Shown here piece by piece: positions 18,016-26,781 of a DNA stretch of 45,762 nt; position 1 is the first letter of the stretch; each line of letters begins with the position of its first letter. The stretch is from positions 1-45,762 of the forward strand of contig NZ_JALOCF010000038.1 in NCBI RefSeq assembly GCF_023227905.1. Direction: 5' to 3'. The notes beneath the pieces are model-generated. The model was given only the letters and a program-made list of their open reading frames with translations, was not told the origin of the DNA and ran no database searches. The position numbers and the translations under genes are program-made. Origin of the DNA: Methylobacter sp. Lineage in GTDB: Bacteria; Pseudomonadota; Gammaproteobacteria; Methylococcales; Methylomonadaceae.

Positions 18016-20148
18016 TCAGGTTTTACGCTTAGCCTCGACGATATTAGGCAATTGGCTTATTTTATTAAGCACTTGGCTTAGCTGGTCGGTATTTTCAATT
18101 TGAATGGTCAAATTAAGCAACGCTGAAAAATCGGGATGCGTCTCCAGCGCGGCGTTGGAAATATGGATTTTAGCCTGGGCTAAAATCTGGGTAACGTCAC
18201 TGAGCAAGTTTTGCGGGTTAAAGGCATGAATAACAATAGGCACTGCATAGCTGGCTTTTTTTGCCCCCCAGTTAACCGAAATAAGCTGGGCCTGTTTTTC
18301 GGGGCCAAGATGCATGATATTTTCGCAGTCTTTGCGGTGGATAGTAATGCCTTTCTTATGGGAGATATAGCCAATGATGTCATTGCCCTGAACTGGAGAG
18401 CAACAATGCGCTAGAGAGGTCAGAACGTTATCAATGCCTTCTACGACGATTGCCGATTTAATTTCGGGCTTTTTACGTTGAATGGGCGCCGGCGGGGCTT
18501 CCAGTTCAGGAATCTTGAAAAACGCCGCAAGCTGGCGGCTATTAATGTCGCTACGGCCTATCGCCTCAAGTAACTTATCGGTATCAGGCTGATTAAAATG
18601 CTTGGCCAGCTCCGCTAAACTTATCATTTTCAACCCCAGCCGCTGGCTTTCCTTGTCCAGGATAGCCTTGCCGGTCGCAATATTCTGGGCTTGTTGCTGA
18701 TTTTTAAACCAGCTTTTAACTTTGCTGATCGCTGCCGATGTCTTTAGATAGCCTAAGTTCAGATCAATCCAGTTGTGGTTGGGACCGCCATCTTTTGCCG
18801 TTAGAATTTTTACCTGATCGCCGGATTTTAAGGTATAGGTTAACGGCGCAATACGACCGTTAACTTTTGCCCCGCGGCAACGGTGTCCTATTTCGGTATG
18901 AATGGCATAGGCAAAGTCCAGAGGCGTAGAGCCTTTAACCAGGTCGATTATTTTACCGGCCGGCGTTAAAACGTAGACCCGGTCATTGAATAGTTCACTA
19001 CGGAAATTTTCGGACAGCGCTTCATCGCTATCTTCTTTACGATCACGCTCAGGACCGGTTTCTTTCAACAGCTTGCGCAAAGAGGCGATATTTTTTGCTA
19101 TGGCCGTGTCATGTTTGCCGCCTTCTTTATAAGACCAGTGTGCGGCAACCCCGAGTTCGGCAAAGTCGTGCATTTGTTGGGTGCGGATTTGCACCTCAAT
19201 CCGGTTGCCGTCGGAGTCGATAACGACGGTATGCAAAGACTGGTAGCCGTTTTCCTTGGGATTGGCGATGTAATCGTCAAACTCCTTCGGAATGGTTTGC
19301 CAAAGGCTATGCACAACACCTAGCGTGGCGTAACAGGCGGTCAGACTGTCGACAATAATGCGCACCGCTAACAAATCATAAAGTTCGTCTATATCCAGTT
19401 GCTTGCGGAGCATCTTTTTCCAGATGCTGTAAATATGCTTAGGACGGCCGTAAATTTTGGCGGAAATCCCCTCGGCGGCGAGCTTTTCCTGTAACAGGGC
19501 AATAAATTTATTGACGCAGTTTTCCCGCTGCGCACGGCTATCGCTTAGTGACTTGGCGATACGAAGATAGGATTTGGGTTCTAGATAACGGAAGGCCATG
19601 TCCTCCAGTTCCCATTTTAATTGATGGATACCCATGCGATTGGCAATCGGTGCATAAATATCCAGGGTTTCCTGGGCAATAAACCGTCTGAGCTCGTAAG
19701 ATTCCTTGGGCAAAACCTTAAGCCGTTGAACGCGGTAGGCCAGTTTTATCAACACGGCGCGGACATCCTGCGTCATGGACAGTAACATGCGGCGCAAGGT
19801 TTCCGTTTGGCGAGGCTGATCCGTCATTTCCAGGGAATAAACGGTTAGCTTGTTCAGCCAGTTAACGTCCTTAACCAGCGCGGCAACCGTTTCGCCAAAT
19901 TGTTCTTTAATATCAGGTAAGGGATCTAAATGGGCTAAGCGCGGATCGCTCAATATCGCGGCGAGGATAGTATTCAGATCGACATTAAATTCCATTAAAA
20001 TTGCCGCCACCTCAATTCCTCTGGGACGGAAATAATGCGGATCATCAGGAATTTGCGCGATAATCGCCAGCGCCCGATTGATTTGTTCGGTGTCGGGAAC
20101 GGAAAATCCGTTAAAAAGGTGTTTATTGGGTTTGGTGGTTTTTTGCAT
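18016..20148 (-). CDS. relA: GTP pyrophosphokinase RelA ((p)ppGpp synthetase)
   Basis: Ribosome-associated stringent-response enzyme of 710 aa from ATG 20148 (a TTG lies one codon upstream). The N-terminal hydrolase domain is degenerate: where SpoT has H...HDxxED this protein reads RGIEVAAIL...AILSDPRLAH, so it should not hydrolyse (p)ppGpp. The synthetase domain has GRPKHIYSIWKKM and NGYQSLHTVVI...EVQIRTQQMHDFAELGVAAHW. TGS (about 385-450), a Cys-containing zinc-finger region (CCSPVQGNDI...HRKDCENI) and a C-terminal ACT domain follow. This is RelA rather than SpoT. It is divergent from ugd. Confidence 0.95.
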   Translation of the reverse strand: MQKTTKPNKHLFNGFSVPDTEQINRALAIIAQIPDDPHYFRPRGIEVAAILMEFNVDLNTILAAILSDPRLAHLDPLPDIKEQFGETVAALVKDVNWLNKLTVYSLEMTDQPRQTETLRRMLLSMTQDVRAVLIKLAYRVQRLKVLPKESYELRRFIAQETLDIYAPIANRMGIHQLKWELEDMAFRYLEPKSYLRIAKSLSDSRAQRENCVNKFIALLQEKLAAEGISAKIYGRPKHIYSIWKKMLRKQLDIDELYDLLAVRIIVDSLTACYATLGVVHSLWQTIPKEFDDYIANPKENGYQSLHTVVIDSDGNRIEVQIRTQQMHDFAELGVAAHWSYKEGGKHDTAIAKNIASLRKLLKETGPERDRKEDSDEALSENFRSELFNDRVYVLTPAGKIIDLVKGSTPLDFAYAIHTEIGHRCRGAKVNGRIAPLTYTLKSGDQVKILTAKDGGPNHNWIDLNLGYLKTSAAISKVKSWFKNQQQAQNIATGKAILDKESQRLGLKMISLAELAKHFNQPDTDKLLEAIGRSDINSRQLAAFFKIPELEAPPAPIQRKKPEIKSAIVVEGIDNVLTSLAHCCSPVQGNDIIGYISHKKGITIHRKDCENIMHLGPEKQAQLISVNWGAKKASYAVPIVIHAFNPQNLLSDVTQILAQAKIHISNAALETHPDFSALLNLTIQIENTDQLSQVLNKISQLPNIVEAKRKT

Positions 20149-20209
20149 CAAACGACAGTCGATAATTTGAAAGCTTGACGATTATGATAGGTCAATGCCG
20201 GTAAATGTA

Positions 20210-20228
20210 ACAAGCAATCATTGCTTGT
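20210..20228. promoter_or_regulatory. Palindrome between divergent relA and ugd
   Basis: ACAAGCAAT-C-ATTGCTTGT is a perfect inverted repeat with 9-bp arms in the 270-nt region between the divergent relA and ugd starts. Its placement would suit an operator acting on one or both genes, but no regulator can be assigned. Confidence 0.35.
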
Positions 20229-20418
20229 CAGGATATAGTCACAGGAGCGCGGCCTTAAAGAATGTAAGGCTCCAAAAACAGGATAGCCAGTCCGCTAAAT
20301 ATGTATTTTAACCTATTGAAATGCAATGAGATAAATTTATGATAAGTGTGGCCGATAATGGCAGCGTTACAGTTGCGGCAACAGCATCATATTTTTAACA
20401 AATAACTAAAATTAAAAA

Positions 20419-21738
20419 ATGAAAATTACAATATTTGGAAGTGGTTATGTAGGATTGGTCACAGGCACTTGTCTCGCGGAAGTCGGTAATGATGTTGTCT
20501 GTGTTGATATTGATGAAGCAAAAATTGCCAAGCTGCAACAGGGCATTATTCCGATCTATGAGCCGGGGCTTGAAGCCATGGTCAAAGAAAATCAATCGGA
20601 AGGACGGTTGATATTTACTACCGACATTAAGCAAGCCGTGGATCATGGCGTGTTTCAATTCATAGCCGTTGGTACGCCGCCGGATGATGACGGCTCGGCA
20701 GATTTGCAGTACGTGTTGGCGGTTGCCAAAAGCATTGCCGAGAATATGGACGAGTATCGGGTGGTGGTTGGCAAGTCGACAGTGCCGGTAGGCACGGCGG
20801 ATAAAGTTAAGGCGGCGATGCAACAGATTTTGGCAAACCGAGGTAAGGACCTGGAGTTTGATGTGGTCTCGAATCCAGAGTTCCTGAAAGAAGGCGCCGC
20901 GGTGGAAGATTTTATGAAGCCGGACCGTATCATAATCGGCACCGATAATCCCAGAACGGCGGAATTGCTCAAGGCGCTTTATGCGCCGTTTAACCGTAGC
21001 GTTGACCGGGTCATCACGATGGATATCCGTTCAGCCGAATTAACCAAGTATGCCGCGAACGCGATGCTGGCGACTAAAATCAGCTTCATGAACGAGCTGG
21101 CCAATCTGGCCGAGCATTTGGGAGCGGATATTGAGCACGTCAGGCATGGCATAGGCTCCGATAGTCGCATCGGCTACAGCTTTATTTACCCCGGGTGCGG
21201 TTATGGCGGTTCCTGTTTTCCCAAGGACGTGAAAGCGCTGGAAAGAACGGCAAAGGAACAGGGCTATCATGCCGAGCTGCTTAATGCGGTAGAGAATGTC
21301 AATAACCGGCAAAAGCATCGTTTATTTGCCAAGATTACTGAACATTACCAAAGCGATTTAACAGGCAAAGTATTCGCGCTGTGGGGACTGGCGTTTAAGC
21401 CCAATACCGATGACATGCGCGATGCGCCAAGCCGGATTGTGCTGGAAGCATTGATCGAGGCAGGCGCAACGATTCAGGCCTTTGACCCTGAGGCGCAGAA
21501 AGAAGCGAAGCGAATTTATGGCGATAAGCCGGGTTTAAGTTATTGCGACTCGCCAAAGGCGGCCTTAAACCAAGCCGATGCGTTGGTTATTGTTACGGAA
21601 TGGAAGCAGTTTCGTAGTCCCGATTTTGATGAGTTGAGTCAGCAGCTGCGTGACAAGGTGATTTTTGACGGCCGTAATATGTATGAGCCGAGCAGAGTGA
21701 AGCGTAGCGGCTTAGCCTATTACGCGATAGGCAGATAA
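20419..21738 (+). CDS. ugd: UDP-glucose 6-dehydrogenase
   Basis: Oxidises UDP-glucose to UDP-glucuronate with NAD+, feeding exopolysaccharide or LPS synthesis. It is 439 aa. The N-terminal Rossmann motif is GSGYVGLVTG (about 7-16). SKSTVPVGTA and NPEFLKEGAAVEDF follow, and the catalytic cysteine is in YPGCGYGGSCFPKDV (about 256-270). The C-terminal UDP-binding domain includes LAFKPNTDDMRDAPS. There is no classical Shine-Dalgarno sequence, only an A-rich leader before the ATG. No other polysaccharide gene is adjacent. Confidence 0.96.
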   Translation: MKITIFGSGYVGLVTGTCLAEVGNDVVCVDIDEAKIAKLQQGIIPIYEPGLEAMVKENQSEGRLIFTTDIKQAVDHGVFQFIAVGTPPDDDGSADLQYVLAVAKSIAENMDEYRVVVGKSTVPVGTADKVKAAMQQILANRGKDLEFDVVSNPEFLKEGAAVEDFMKPDRIIIGTDNPRTAELLKALYAPFNRSVDRVITMDIRSAELTKYAANAMLATKISFMNELANLAEHLGADIEHVRHGIGSDSRIGYSFIYPGCGYGGSCFPKDVKALERTAKEQGYHAELLNAVENVNNRQKHRLFAKITEHYQSDLTGKVFALWGLAFKPNTDDMRDAPSRIVLEALIEAGATIQAFDPEAQKEAKRIYGDKPGLSYCDSPKAALNQADALVIVTEWKQFRSPDFDELSQQLRDKVIFDGRNMYEPSRVKRSGLAYYAIGR

Positions 21739-21860
21739 AAGTTGTATTTATAAGGCAAACGTCTAAACTAAGTCGCGAATGGTTCATAATAATTTGGTTG
21801 GCATGTATAAGACTATTCTCAAATCATAAGTCGTATAATTTTTAAAATAGGAAATTAAAA

Positions 21861-22190
21861 ATGAAAAGATTATTAGTCGTAGTATTTGCCGCTTTCTGCT
21901 CATTTAGTGCCATTGCCTCACCCGTAAATATTAATACCGCCGATGCAAAAACAATAGGAGACGCCTTGTCAGGCATAGGCTTGAAAAAAGCCGAAGCCAT
22001 TGTCAAGTACAGGGAAGCGAAAGGTGGATTCAAAACAGCGGAAGATTTGGTTAATGTTGATGGAATCGGTGCGAAAACTGTCGAAAAAATCAAAAGCGAT
22101 ATCCTGTTAACTGATGCGGCAATTGCTGATCAAAAGGCAGACAAAAAAGTAGAAGAAAACATTGAGAAAAAAACCGAAAAAACCAAATAA
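21861..22190 (+). CDS. Secreted helix-hairpin-helix (ComEA-like) protein
   Basis: A 109-residue exported protein. It has a signal peptide (MKRLLVVVFAAFCSFSAIAS), then one ComEA-type HhH DNA-binding unit: VNINTADAKTIGDALSGIG, a linker, and VDGIGAKTVEKIK (about 22-85). It ends in a very charged Lys/Glu/Asp tail (about 86-109). Short ComEA homologues bind incoming DNA in the periplasm during natural transformation in other gammaproteobacteria; that role here is inference. AGGA upstream supports the start, and a strong terminator follows. It is a single-gene unit. Confidence 0.88.
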   Translation: MKRLLVVVFAAFCSFSAIASPVNINTADAKTIGDALSGIGLKKAEAIVKYREAKGGFKTAEDLVNVDGIGAKTVEKIKSDILLTDAAIADQKADKKVEENIEKKTEKTK

Positions 22191-22698
22191 ATCATTAACA
22201 GCAATTCCACATGACCGGCAGTTTCTGATGAGAGACTGCCGGTTTTTTCGTTTGTGGCTCATGGTTTTATGCGATTATTTCAACTTGTATATTCGATTTA
22301 TAGCATCACAATAAAATTCCACCGCAAAAACGCTAACATGAGTTGCCGCATTCATCTCTCAAGGCGTTTGTGCTTGAGGATAGAGTCTGAGGGACGATAA
22401 AACCGTAATCATTGCCACACAAAACAGGCCGATTAAAAATACTGTAAAATAACCCAGCAAGCTTGGCGGAATCTACCGGTTTTGCCGATGATCTTCTGGA
22501 TGTGGTTTTAGAGGCTGCAATGGAATAATCAGAATAGCAAAATTGAATTGAACACGACCAGAAGGTAGAGTACCAACAGTAGGCGCTTTACGGCTGTATA
22601 ATCCACATCCCTATGATGTTATGCAGAAGCAGTGTAGCGGCGTGCCGAGGAATATTGGTTTTATTTGTTGTTTTTTAATTGCAATGGTTTGATATGAA
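22191..22698. other. 508-nt intergenic region with terminator; otherwise empty
   Basis: After the ComEA-like terminator I see no gene here. One stop-to-stop frame at 22448-22528 reads NNPASLAESTGFADDLLD and ends LEAAME. It has no start codon and no relative I recognise, so it may be a gene remnant or chance. The last 100 nt presumably contain the darP promoter, which I could not pinpoint. Confidence 0.5.
22214..22250 (+). terminator. Rho-independent terminator after the ComEA-like gene
   Basis: ACCGGCAGT (22214-22222) pairs perfectly with ACTGCCGGT (22235-22243), giving a 9-bp GC-rich stem that runs into a TTTTTT tract (22243-22248). Confidence 0.88.
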
Positions 22699-23283
22699 AT
22701 GAGTGAAGAATACGAGTACGAATACGATGATGAGGAAGTCGAATATTACGCAATCCGGCCTAATAAAACACAGATAAAAAAAGATATGGCGGCGCTTTTT
22801 GCTATAAGCGAAGAGATGTCTGAGTTATCGCCAGGGCAATTAAAAACCCTTGAGCTTCCTGACGTCATTCATAAAGCCGTTGTAGAAGTATCCGGAATGC
22901 CTCATAAGGGCGCAAGAAAACGGCTGCTGAAATTTATTGCCGGCCAGCTCCATAAGATAGAGGTGGAGCCTATTTTAGAGAAGCTGGCGCGAATCAAAAA
23001 TAAAAGCGCCCACGCCGTCAGGGAGCATCATACTGCTGAACGTTGGCGGGATCGGCTGATTGCCGAGGGTAATGACGCTTTGACGGAATTACTGGATGAA
23101 CAGCCTCATGCCGACAGGCAGCTATTAAGACAATTATTGCGCAATGCTCAAAAAGAAGCCGAAGCCAATAAACCGCCCAAATCTTCCCGCCTGTTATATC
23201 GTCAGCTGAAAGAGTTATTTAAGGTTGAAGGCGAGGCGGATGATGACGCAGAGTTTGACGATGAACAGGAAAACGACGATTAA
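22699..23283 (+). CDS. darP: Ribosome biogenesis factor DarP (YjgA, DUF615)
   Basis: 50S-subunit-associated assembly factor of the DUF615 family, 194 aa. An acidic N-terminus (EEYEYEYDDEEVEYY) precedes the family start RPNKTQIKKDMAAL. The all-helical body includes SGMPHKGARKRLLKFIAGQL and KSSRLLYRQLKELF, typical of YjgA, and a second acidic tail ends the protein. It is convergent with dinB, with 24 nt between stop codons. Both acidic ends are longer than I would expect for the family. Confidence 0.93.
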   Translation: MSEEYEYEYDDEEVEYYAIRPNKTQIKKDMAALFAISEEMSELSPGQLKTLELPDVIHKAVVEVSGMPHKGARKRLLKFIAGQLHKIEVEPILEKLARIKNKSAHAVREHHTAERWRDRLIAEGNDALTELLDEQPHADRQLLRQLLRNAQKEAEANKPPKSSRLLYRQLKELFKVEGEADDDAEFDDEQENDD

Positions 23284-23307
23284 CTGCCGGTTACTCTATC
23301 CTGCTTA

Positions 23308-24390
23308 TCAATCGCTAAATAAATCCATTTGCCGGAAATGAGTCTGGCCGGACTTACTTGCCAGAGATGACAAGGTAACGCCCAATAAGCGGATATTGCG
23401 CCTGCCAACCTCGGTGTCTTTCAATAAGTCTTCAAATATAACGCTTAGGGCCGGTTCCGCCGTGATGAGATGCGGCAGTGTCCGGCTGCGGGTGATTTGC
23501 ACAAAATTGTGATATTTGATTTTTACGGTCAGGGTGTGGGCGGCCAATTGTTTTTCGGCGACTTTGCTTAATGCCTTTTCCAGCAGGGTTTGTAAATGCG
23601 CAATGACATCCTGTTTAACCTTAATATCCTGTTGAAAAGTAATTTCCACGCCTACCGATTTTCTGATCCGGTAATTATTGACGGGGCGATTGTCTATACC
23701 CCTTGAAATACTGTAGTAATGTAGCCCAGCCTTCCCGAAATGGTGCTGCAACATTTCCAGCGGCAGTTCCTTTAAGTCCTTGCCGGTCTTGATGCCCAGC
23801 GAGTGCATTTTTAGCGAAGTTGCCTTGCCTATGCCATGGAACCTTTCTACCGGAAGTTGCGCGACAAAGTCTGCGCCTTGTTCAGGGGGGATTAAATAAA
23901 GGCCGTCCGGTTTATTGATATCCGAGGCAATTTTAGCGAGGAATTTGTTATAAGAGACGCCCGCCGAAGCGATCAGCTGGGTTTCCTGCTTGATCGCCGC
24001 TTTAATGGCTTTGGCGATTAATGTGGCAGAGCCTTGGTGTAAATTGACATGGCTGACATCCAGATAAGCTTCGTCCAGCGACAAGGGTTCAAAAAGCTCG
24101 GTATATTCGGCAAAAATTCTTCGAATGGCCATTGACGCGTTTTGATAAGCCTCAAAACGGGGCTTTACAAAGATAGCCTGGGGGCATAAACGGTAAGCAT
24201 GAGCCGAAGGCATTGCCGAATGGATACCGTATTTTCTCGCTTCATAGCTGCAGGTCGCCACTACGCCGCGAGAGTCCGGGGTGCCGCCGACGATCAGCGG
24301 CTTGTTGCGGTATTGTGGAAAATCGCGTTGCTCTATGGCCGCAAAAAAGGCATCCATATCAATATGAATGATTTTGCGGGTAGAGTTCAT
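23308..24390 (-). CDS. dinB: DNA polymerase IV (Y family)
   Basis: Translesion polymerase of 360 aa. The palm motifs are IHIDMDAFFAAIE (first catalytic Asp, about residue 10) and LSLDEAYLDV (catalytic Asp-Glu, about 103-104). YEARKYGIHSAMPSAHA marks the fingers region. The helix-hairpin-helix thumb (FHGIGKATSLKMHSLGI) and little-finger domain follow. The C-terminus QMDLF resembles a beta-clamp binding motif (QLxLF type). It starts 6 nt after DUF4389, so it is translated from an operon headed by two membrane-protein genes. No LexA box was evident directly before it. Confidence 0.95.
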   Translation of the reverse strand: MNSTRKIIHIDMDAFFAAIEQRDFPQYRNKPLIVGGTPDSRGVVATCSYEARKYGIHSAMPSAHAYRLCPQAIFVKPRFEAYQNASMAIRRIFAEYTELFEPLSLDEAYLDVSHVNLHQGSATLIAKAIKAAIKQETQLIASAGVSYNKFLAKIASDINKPDGLYLIPPEQGADFVAQLPVERFHGIGKATSLKMHSLGIKTGKDLKELPLEMLQHHFGKAGLHYYSISRGIDNRPVNNYRIRKSVGVEITFQQDIKVKQDVIAHLQTLLEKALSKVAEKQLAAHTLTVKIKYHNFVQITRSRTLPHLITAEPALSVIFEDLLKDTEVGRRNIRLLGVTLSSLASKSGQTHFRQMDLFSD

Positions 24391-24396
24391 TCTGTG

Positions 24397-24711
24397 TTAT
24401 TTTGCGGGGTCTTTCGATTCCGGCAATTCCAATTCTGCGGTCATATTCCAGTCGGAAAAAGGAAAGGGCAGGGTTTCGGTATTGAAAGTCAGGAACAGCA
24501 GAATATGGTAGGTATAAACGGAAAGGCTGCGTCCGAAATTAAGAATGTTGACGTTAGCTTTGCCGGTCAGCAGCGTTGATGCTACCTGCAGGATAATAAC
24601 GGCCCACAGCAGCATTCTGACCAGTCCGCCGATAGCCGCAAAAATCAGCATGAAGAAAATTCTTTTCCAGGTGCTGATTTGTGTCAAGTTGTAGTTGATT
24701 TGTTCATCCAT
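24397..24711 (-). CDS. DUF4389 family membrane protein
   Basis: A 104-residue protein of the DUF4389 family, whose function is unknown. Two hydrophobic segments (about 18-45, and the stretch after SLSVYTYHILLFLTFNT) suggest an inner-membrane protein. The family motifs WKRIFFMLIFA, GRSLSVYTYHIL and FPFSDW are all visible. It lies 5 nt after the DUF2333 gene and 6 nt before dinB, in a tight operon. Confidence 0.85.
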   Translation of the reverse strand: MDEQINYNLTQISTWKRIFFMLIFAAIGGLVRMLLWAVIILQVASTLLTGKANVNILNFGRSLSVYTYHILLFLTFNTETLPFPFSDWNMTAELELPESKDPAK

Positions 24712-24716
24712 CGTAA

Positions 24717-25748
24717 TTAACCTCGGTTCATAATGTCGCGCAAGTCAAGTGCCGCGGCATTTGCGCGAGCGATATAATTTGCCATCGACAAGGAATAGTT
24801 GGCGAAAAGGCCGTAGCCGCTACCGTTTAAAATCATCGGGCTTAAAATAGGGGTTAAGGCATTTTCCAGCGCCTTGATCATGATATCGACGGTTCGCATC
24901 GCGCGCTTATCCAATAAGATATCTTCGAAGTCATGTTTGACGGCTCTAAGGATATGCAGCAACGCCCAGCTTGCACCGCGCGCTTCATAAAACACGTCGT
25001 CAATCTCCAGCCAGGATACCGGCGCGATGGCGGTGCCTTTCTCGTCGGCGGCTTCCCGCTCAAGCTCAGTTAATCCGGGGCCGTAGTTGCCGCTGCCGCT
25101 GGTGCTGTTTGCCGTCAAACGGGTGGAAAGCCCGCCCAGACGTTTAATCACAACTTCAGTGTATTGCCATAGGTTATCGGCGCGGGAATAAAATTGCGCT
25201 TTTTTGATTGGGCCTCCGTATTTTTGCAGACGTTCCATGTACTTATGCAGGGCCTCGACGCCTTTTTGATATTCGGCTTCCGTTGACGGCAGAGCCCATG
25301 AGTCGTTTTCGTAATAGAAATAGGGTTCGGCGACCGCCAGATCCGGGTCTTCAGCCGATTGCGACTGGTCCCGGGCAAAATGGTTTCTTAATGCCGACGT
25401 GGCGTCGCGCAGCATGACTAATGCGCCATATTCCCAGTTGGAAATGTTGTCGAGAAGTACGCCCGGAGGCGCGACGTCGTTAGTGATATAACCACCACTT
25501 TTATGCAACAGAACCTCGGCGATATGGGCCAGGGTATTGGTATAGACATAGCCGACGGGCATATTCTCAGTGGAGTGGGTTTCTTCTGCGCGTTTGACGG
25601 CTTCGTCTAGAACATTAAACTGATCCGGTTCTCTGCCCCACCAAGTGCCCAAGAACACCAGAATGACTATTACAGTAAGAGCGAAAACGCTAAAGCCCCA
25701 GAGTATTCCTTTTGATTTTATATCGTTCAGTGTATCGTTTGCCGCCAT
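24717..25748 (-). CDS. DUF2333 family membrane-anchored protein
   Basis: A 343-residue protein of DUF2333, conserved in gammaproteobacteria, function unknown. One N-terminal membrane segment (about 15-36, ILWGFSVFALTVIVILVFLG) is followed by a large, presumably periplasmic domain. Conserved-looking stretches include MPVGYVYTNTLAHIAEVLLHKSGGYI, ISNWEYGALVMLRD, FYSRADNLWQY and ARGASWALLHILRAVKHDF. It is the first gene of the DUF2333-DUF4389-dinB cluster, 120 nt after xerC on the same strand. Confidence 0.88.
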   Translation of the reverse strand: MAANDTLNDIKSKGILWGFSVFALTVIVILVFLGTWWGREPDQFNVLDEAVKRAEETHSTENMPVGYVYTNTLAHIAEVLLHKSGGYITNDVAPPGVLLDNISNWEYGALVMLRDATSALRNHFARDQSQSAEDPDLAVAEPYFYYENDSWALPSTEAEYQKGVEALHKYMERLQKYGGPIKKAQFYSRADNLWQYTEVVIKRLGGLSTRLTANSTSGSGNYGPGLTELEREAADEKGTAIAPVSWLEIDDVFYEARGASWALLHILRAVKHDFEDILLDKRAMRTVDIMIKALENALTPILSPMILNGSGYGLFANYSLSMANYIARANAAALDLRDIMNRG

Positions 25749-25868
25749 TTTCGAAGTCCCGTAAAGAGGTTTTTTGCGGAGGCGAACAATATTTCCCCCG
25801 CTGCTTTCATATGAAAAATTAGCTACATGGTAGCAGGTTTTTTTATTATTTGCTTATGGCGCAAGCTG

Positions 25869-26777
25869 TTATAAAGGTTTTTTTTTGGCTCTTGGATGCG
25901 CTTTATCATAGATTTCAGCCAGATGCTGAAAGTCCAGATGAGTGTAGATCTGGGTCGTGCTGATATTGCTGTGTCCGAGCAGTTCCTGAACGGCTCTCAA
26001 GTCCTGGCTGGATTCAAGTAAATGGCTGGCGAAGGAGTGTCTTAGCATGTGCGGATGGATATGTTCGGCAATGCCTTTTTTCTTGCACCACTGTTCCAGC
26101 CTTAATTCAATGCTGCGCTGGCCGAGCCGGGTTCCGCGCGTTGAAACAAACAAAGCGGGCTCAGTGGCGGCGGTTGTTACGGCCCGCTGTTGCAGCCAGT
26201 TCTTGATAGCTGTAACGGCTTTGCTGCCTATCGGCAATACTCTCGATTTACCGCCCTTGCCGATGCGCACAGTCAAGGTGCTGTCCGGCAAGTCAAGGTC
26301 GGTTAAATCGAGCGCCGACAATTCGCTCAGCCGCAGGCCGGATGAATAGAATAATTCGAACATGGCCAAGTCGCGGATTTCAAGAGGTGAGCTTGCCCCG
26401 GCTTCCAGCAAGCCGGACAACTGATCGACATCCAGCGTTTTAGGCAGTTTTCTGGCTTGTTTGGGCGCTTGGATATGTTGGGCCGGATTGATGCTGACAT
26501 GGCCTTGTTTTAACAGGTAGTTATAGAAACTGCGAATAGCGGACAGCTCGCGTTGCAGGCTTTTGCTGCTCAGGCCTTTTCTGTGTCGGCCGGCTATGTA
26601 GGAGCGAATATCCGTGTGCGTCAGGTCGGCCCAGTGAGATATGGCCTTGTCTGTACAGTAGCGGGATAGCTGCTTAATATCCCGCTGATAACTTTTTACG
26701 GTATGTTCCGAGGCGCGAACTTCAAAGGTGAGCTGCTTGAAAAAATCAGCCAGCATAAGTTCAGCATCAGGATGCAT
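25869..26777 (-). CDS. xerC: Tyrosine recombinase XerC
   Basis: Site-specific recombinase that resolves chromosome dimers at dif together with XerD. It is 302 aa. The N-terminal SAM-like domain includes ERQ-type SYQRDIKQLSRY and LQRELSAIRSFYNYL. The catalytic residues are all present: Arg in SSGLRLSEL, Lys in GKGGKSR, His-x-x-Arg in HMLRHSFASHLL, His in LGHSNISTTQIY and the Tyr nucleophile in IYTHL. It lies 4 nt after the DUF484 gene, the order seen around E. coli dapF-yigA-xerC, which supports XerC over XerD or an integrase. Confidence 0.95.
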   Translation of the reverse strand: MHPDAELMLADFFKQLTFEVRASEHTVKSYQRDIKQLSRYCTDKAISHWADLTHTDIRSYIAGRHRKGLSSKSLQRELSAIRSFYNYLLKQGHVSINPAQHIQAPKQARKLPKTLDVDQLSGLLEAGASSPLEIRDLAMFELFYSSGLRLSELSALDLTDLDLPDSTLTVRIGKGGKSRVLPIGSKAVTAIKNWLQQRAVTTAATEPALFVSTRGTRLGQRSIELRLEQWCKKKGIAEHIHPHMLRHSFASHLLESSQDLRAVQELLGHSNISTTQIYTHLDFQHLAEIYDKAHPRAKKKPL

Positions 26778-26781
26778 GCTG

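Noticed and set aside
22448..22528. Short open stretch ending LEAAME as a gene
   Set aside because: No start codon, no ribosome binding site, 26 residues and no recognised relative.
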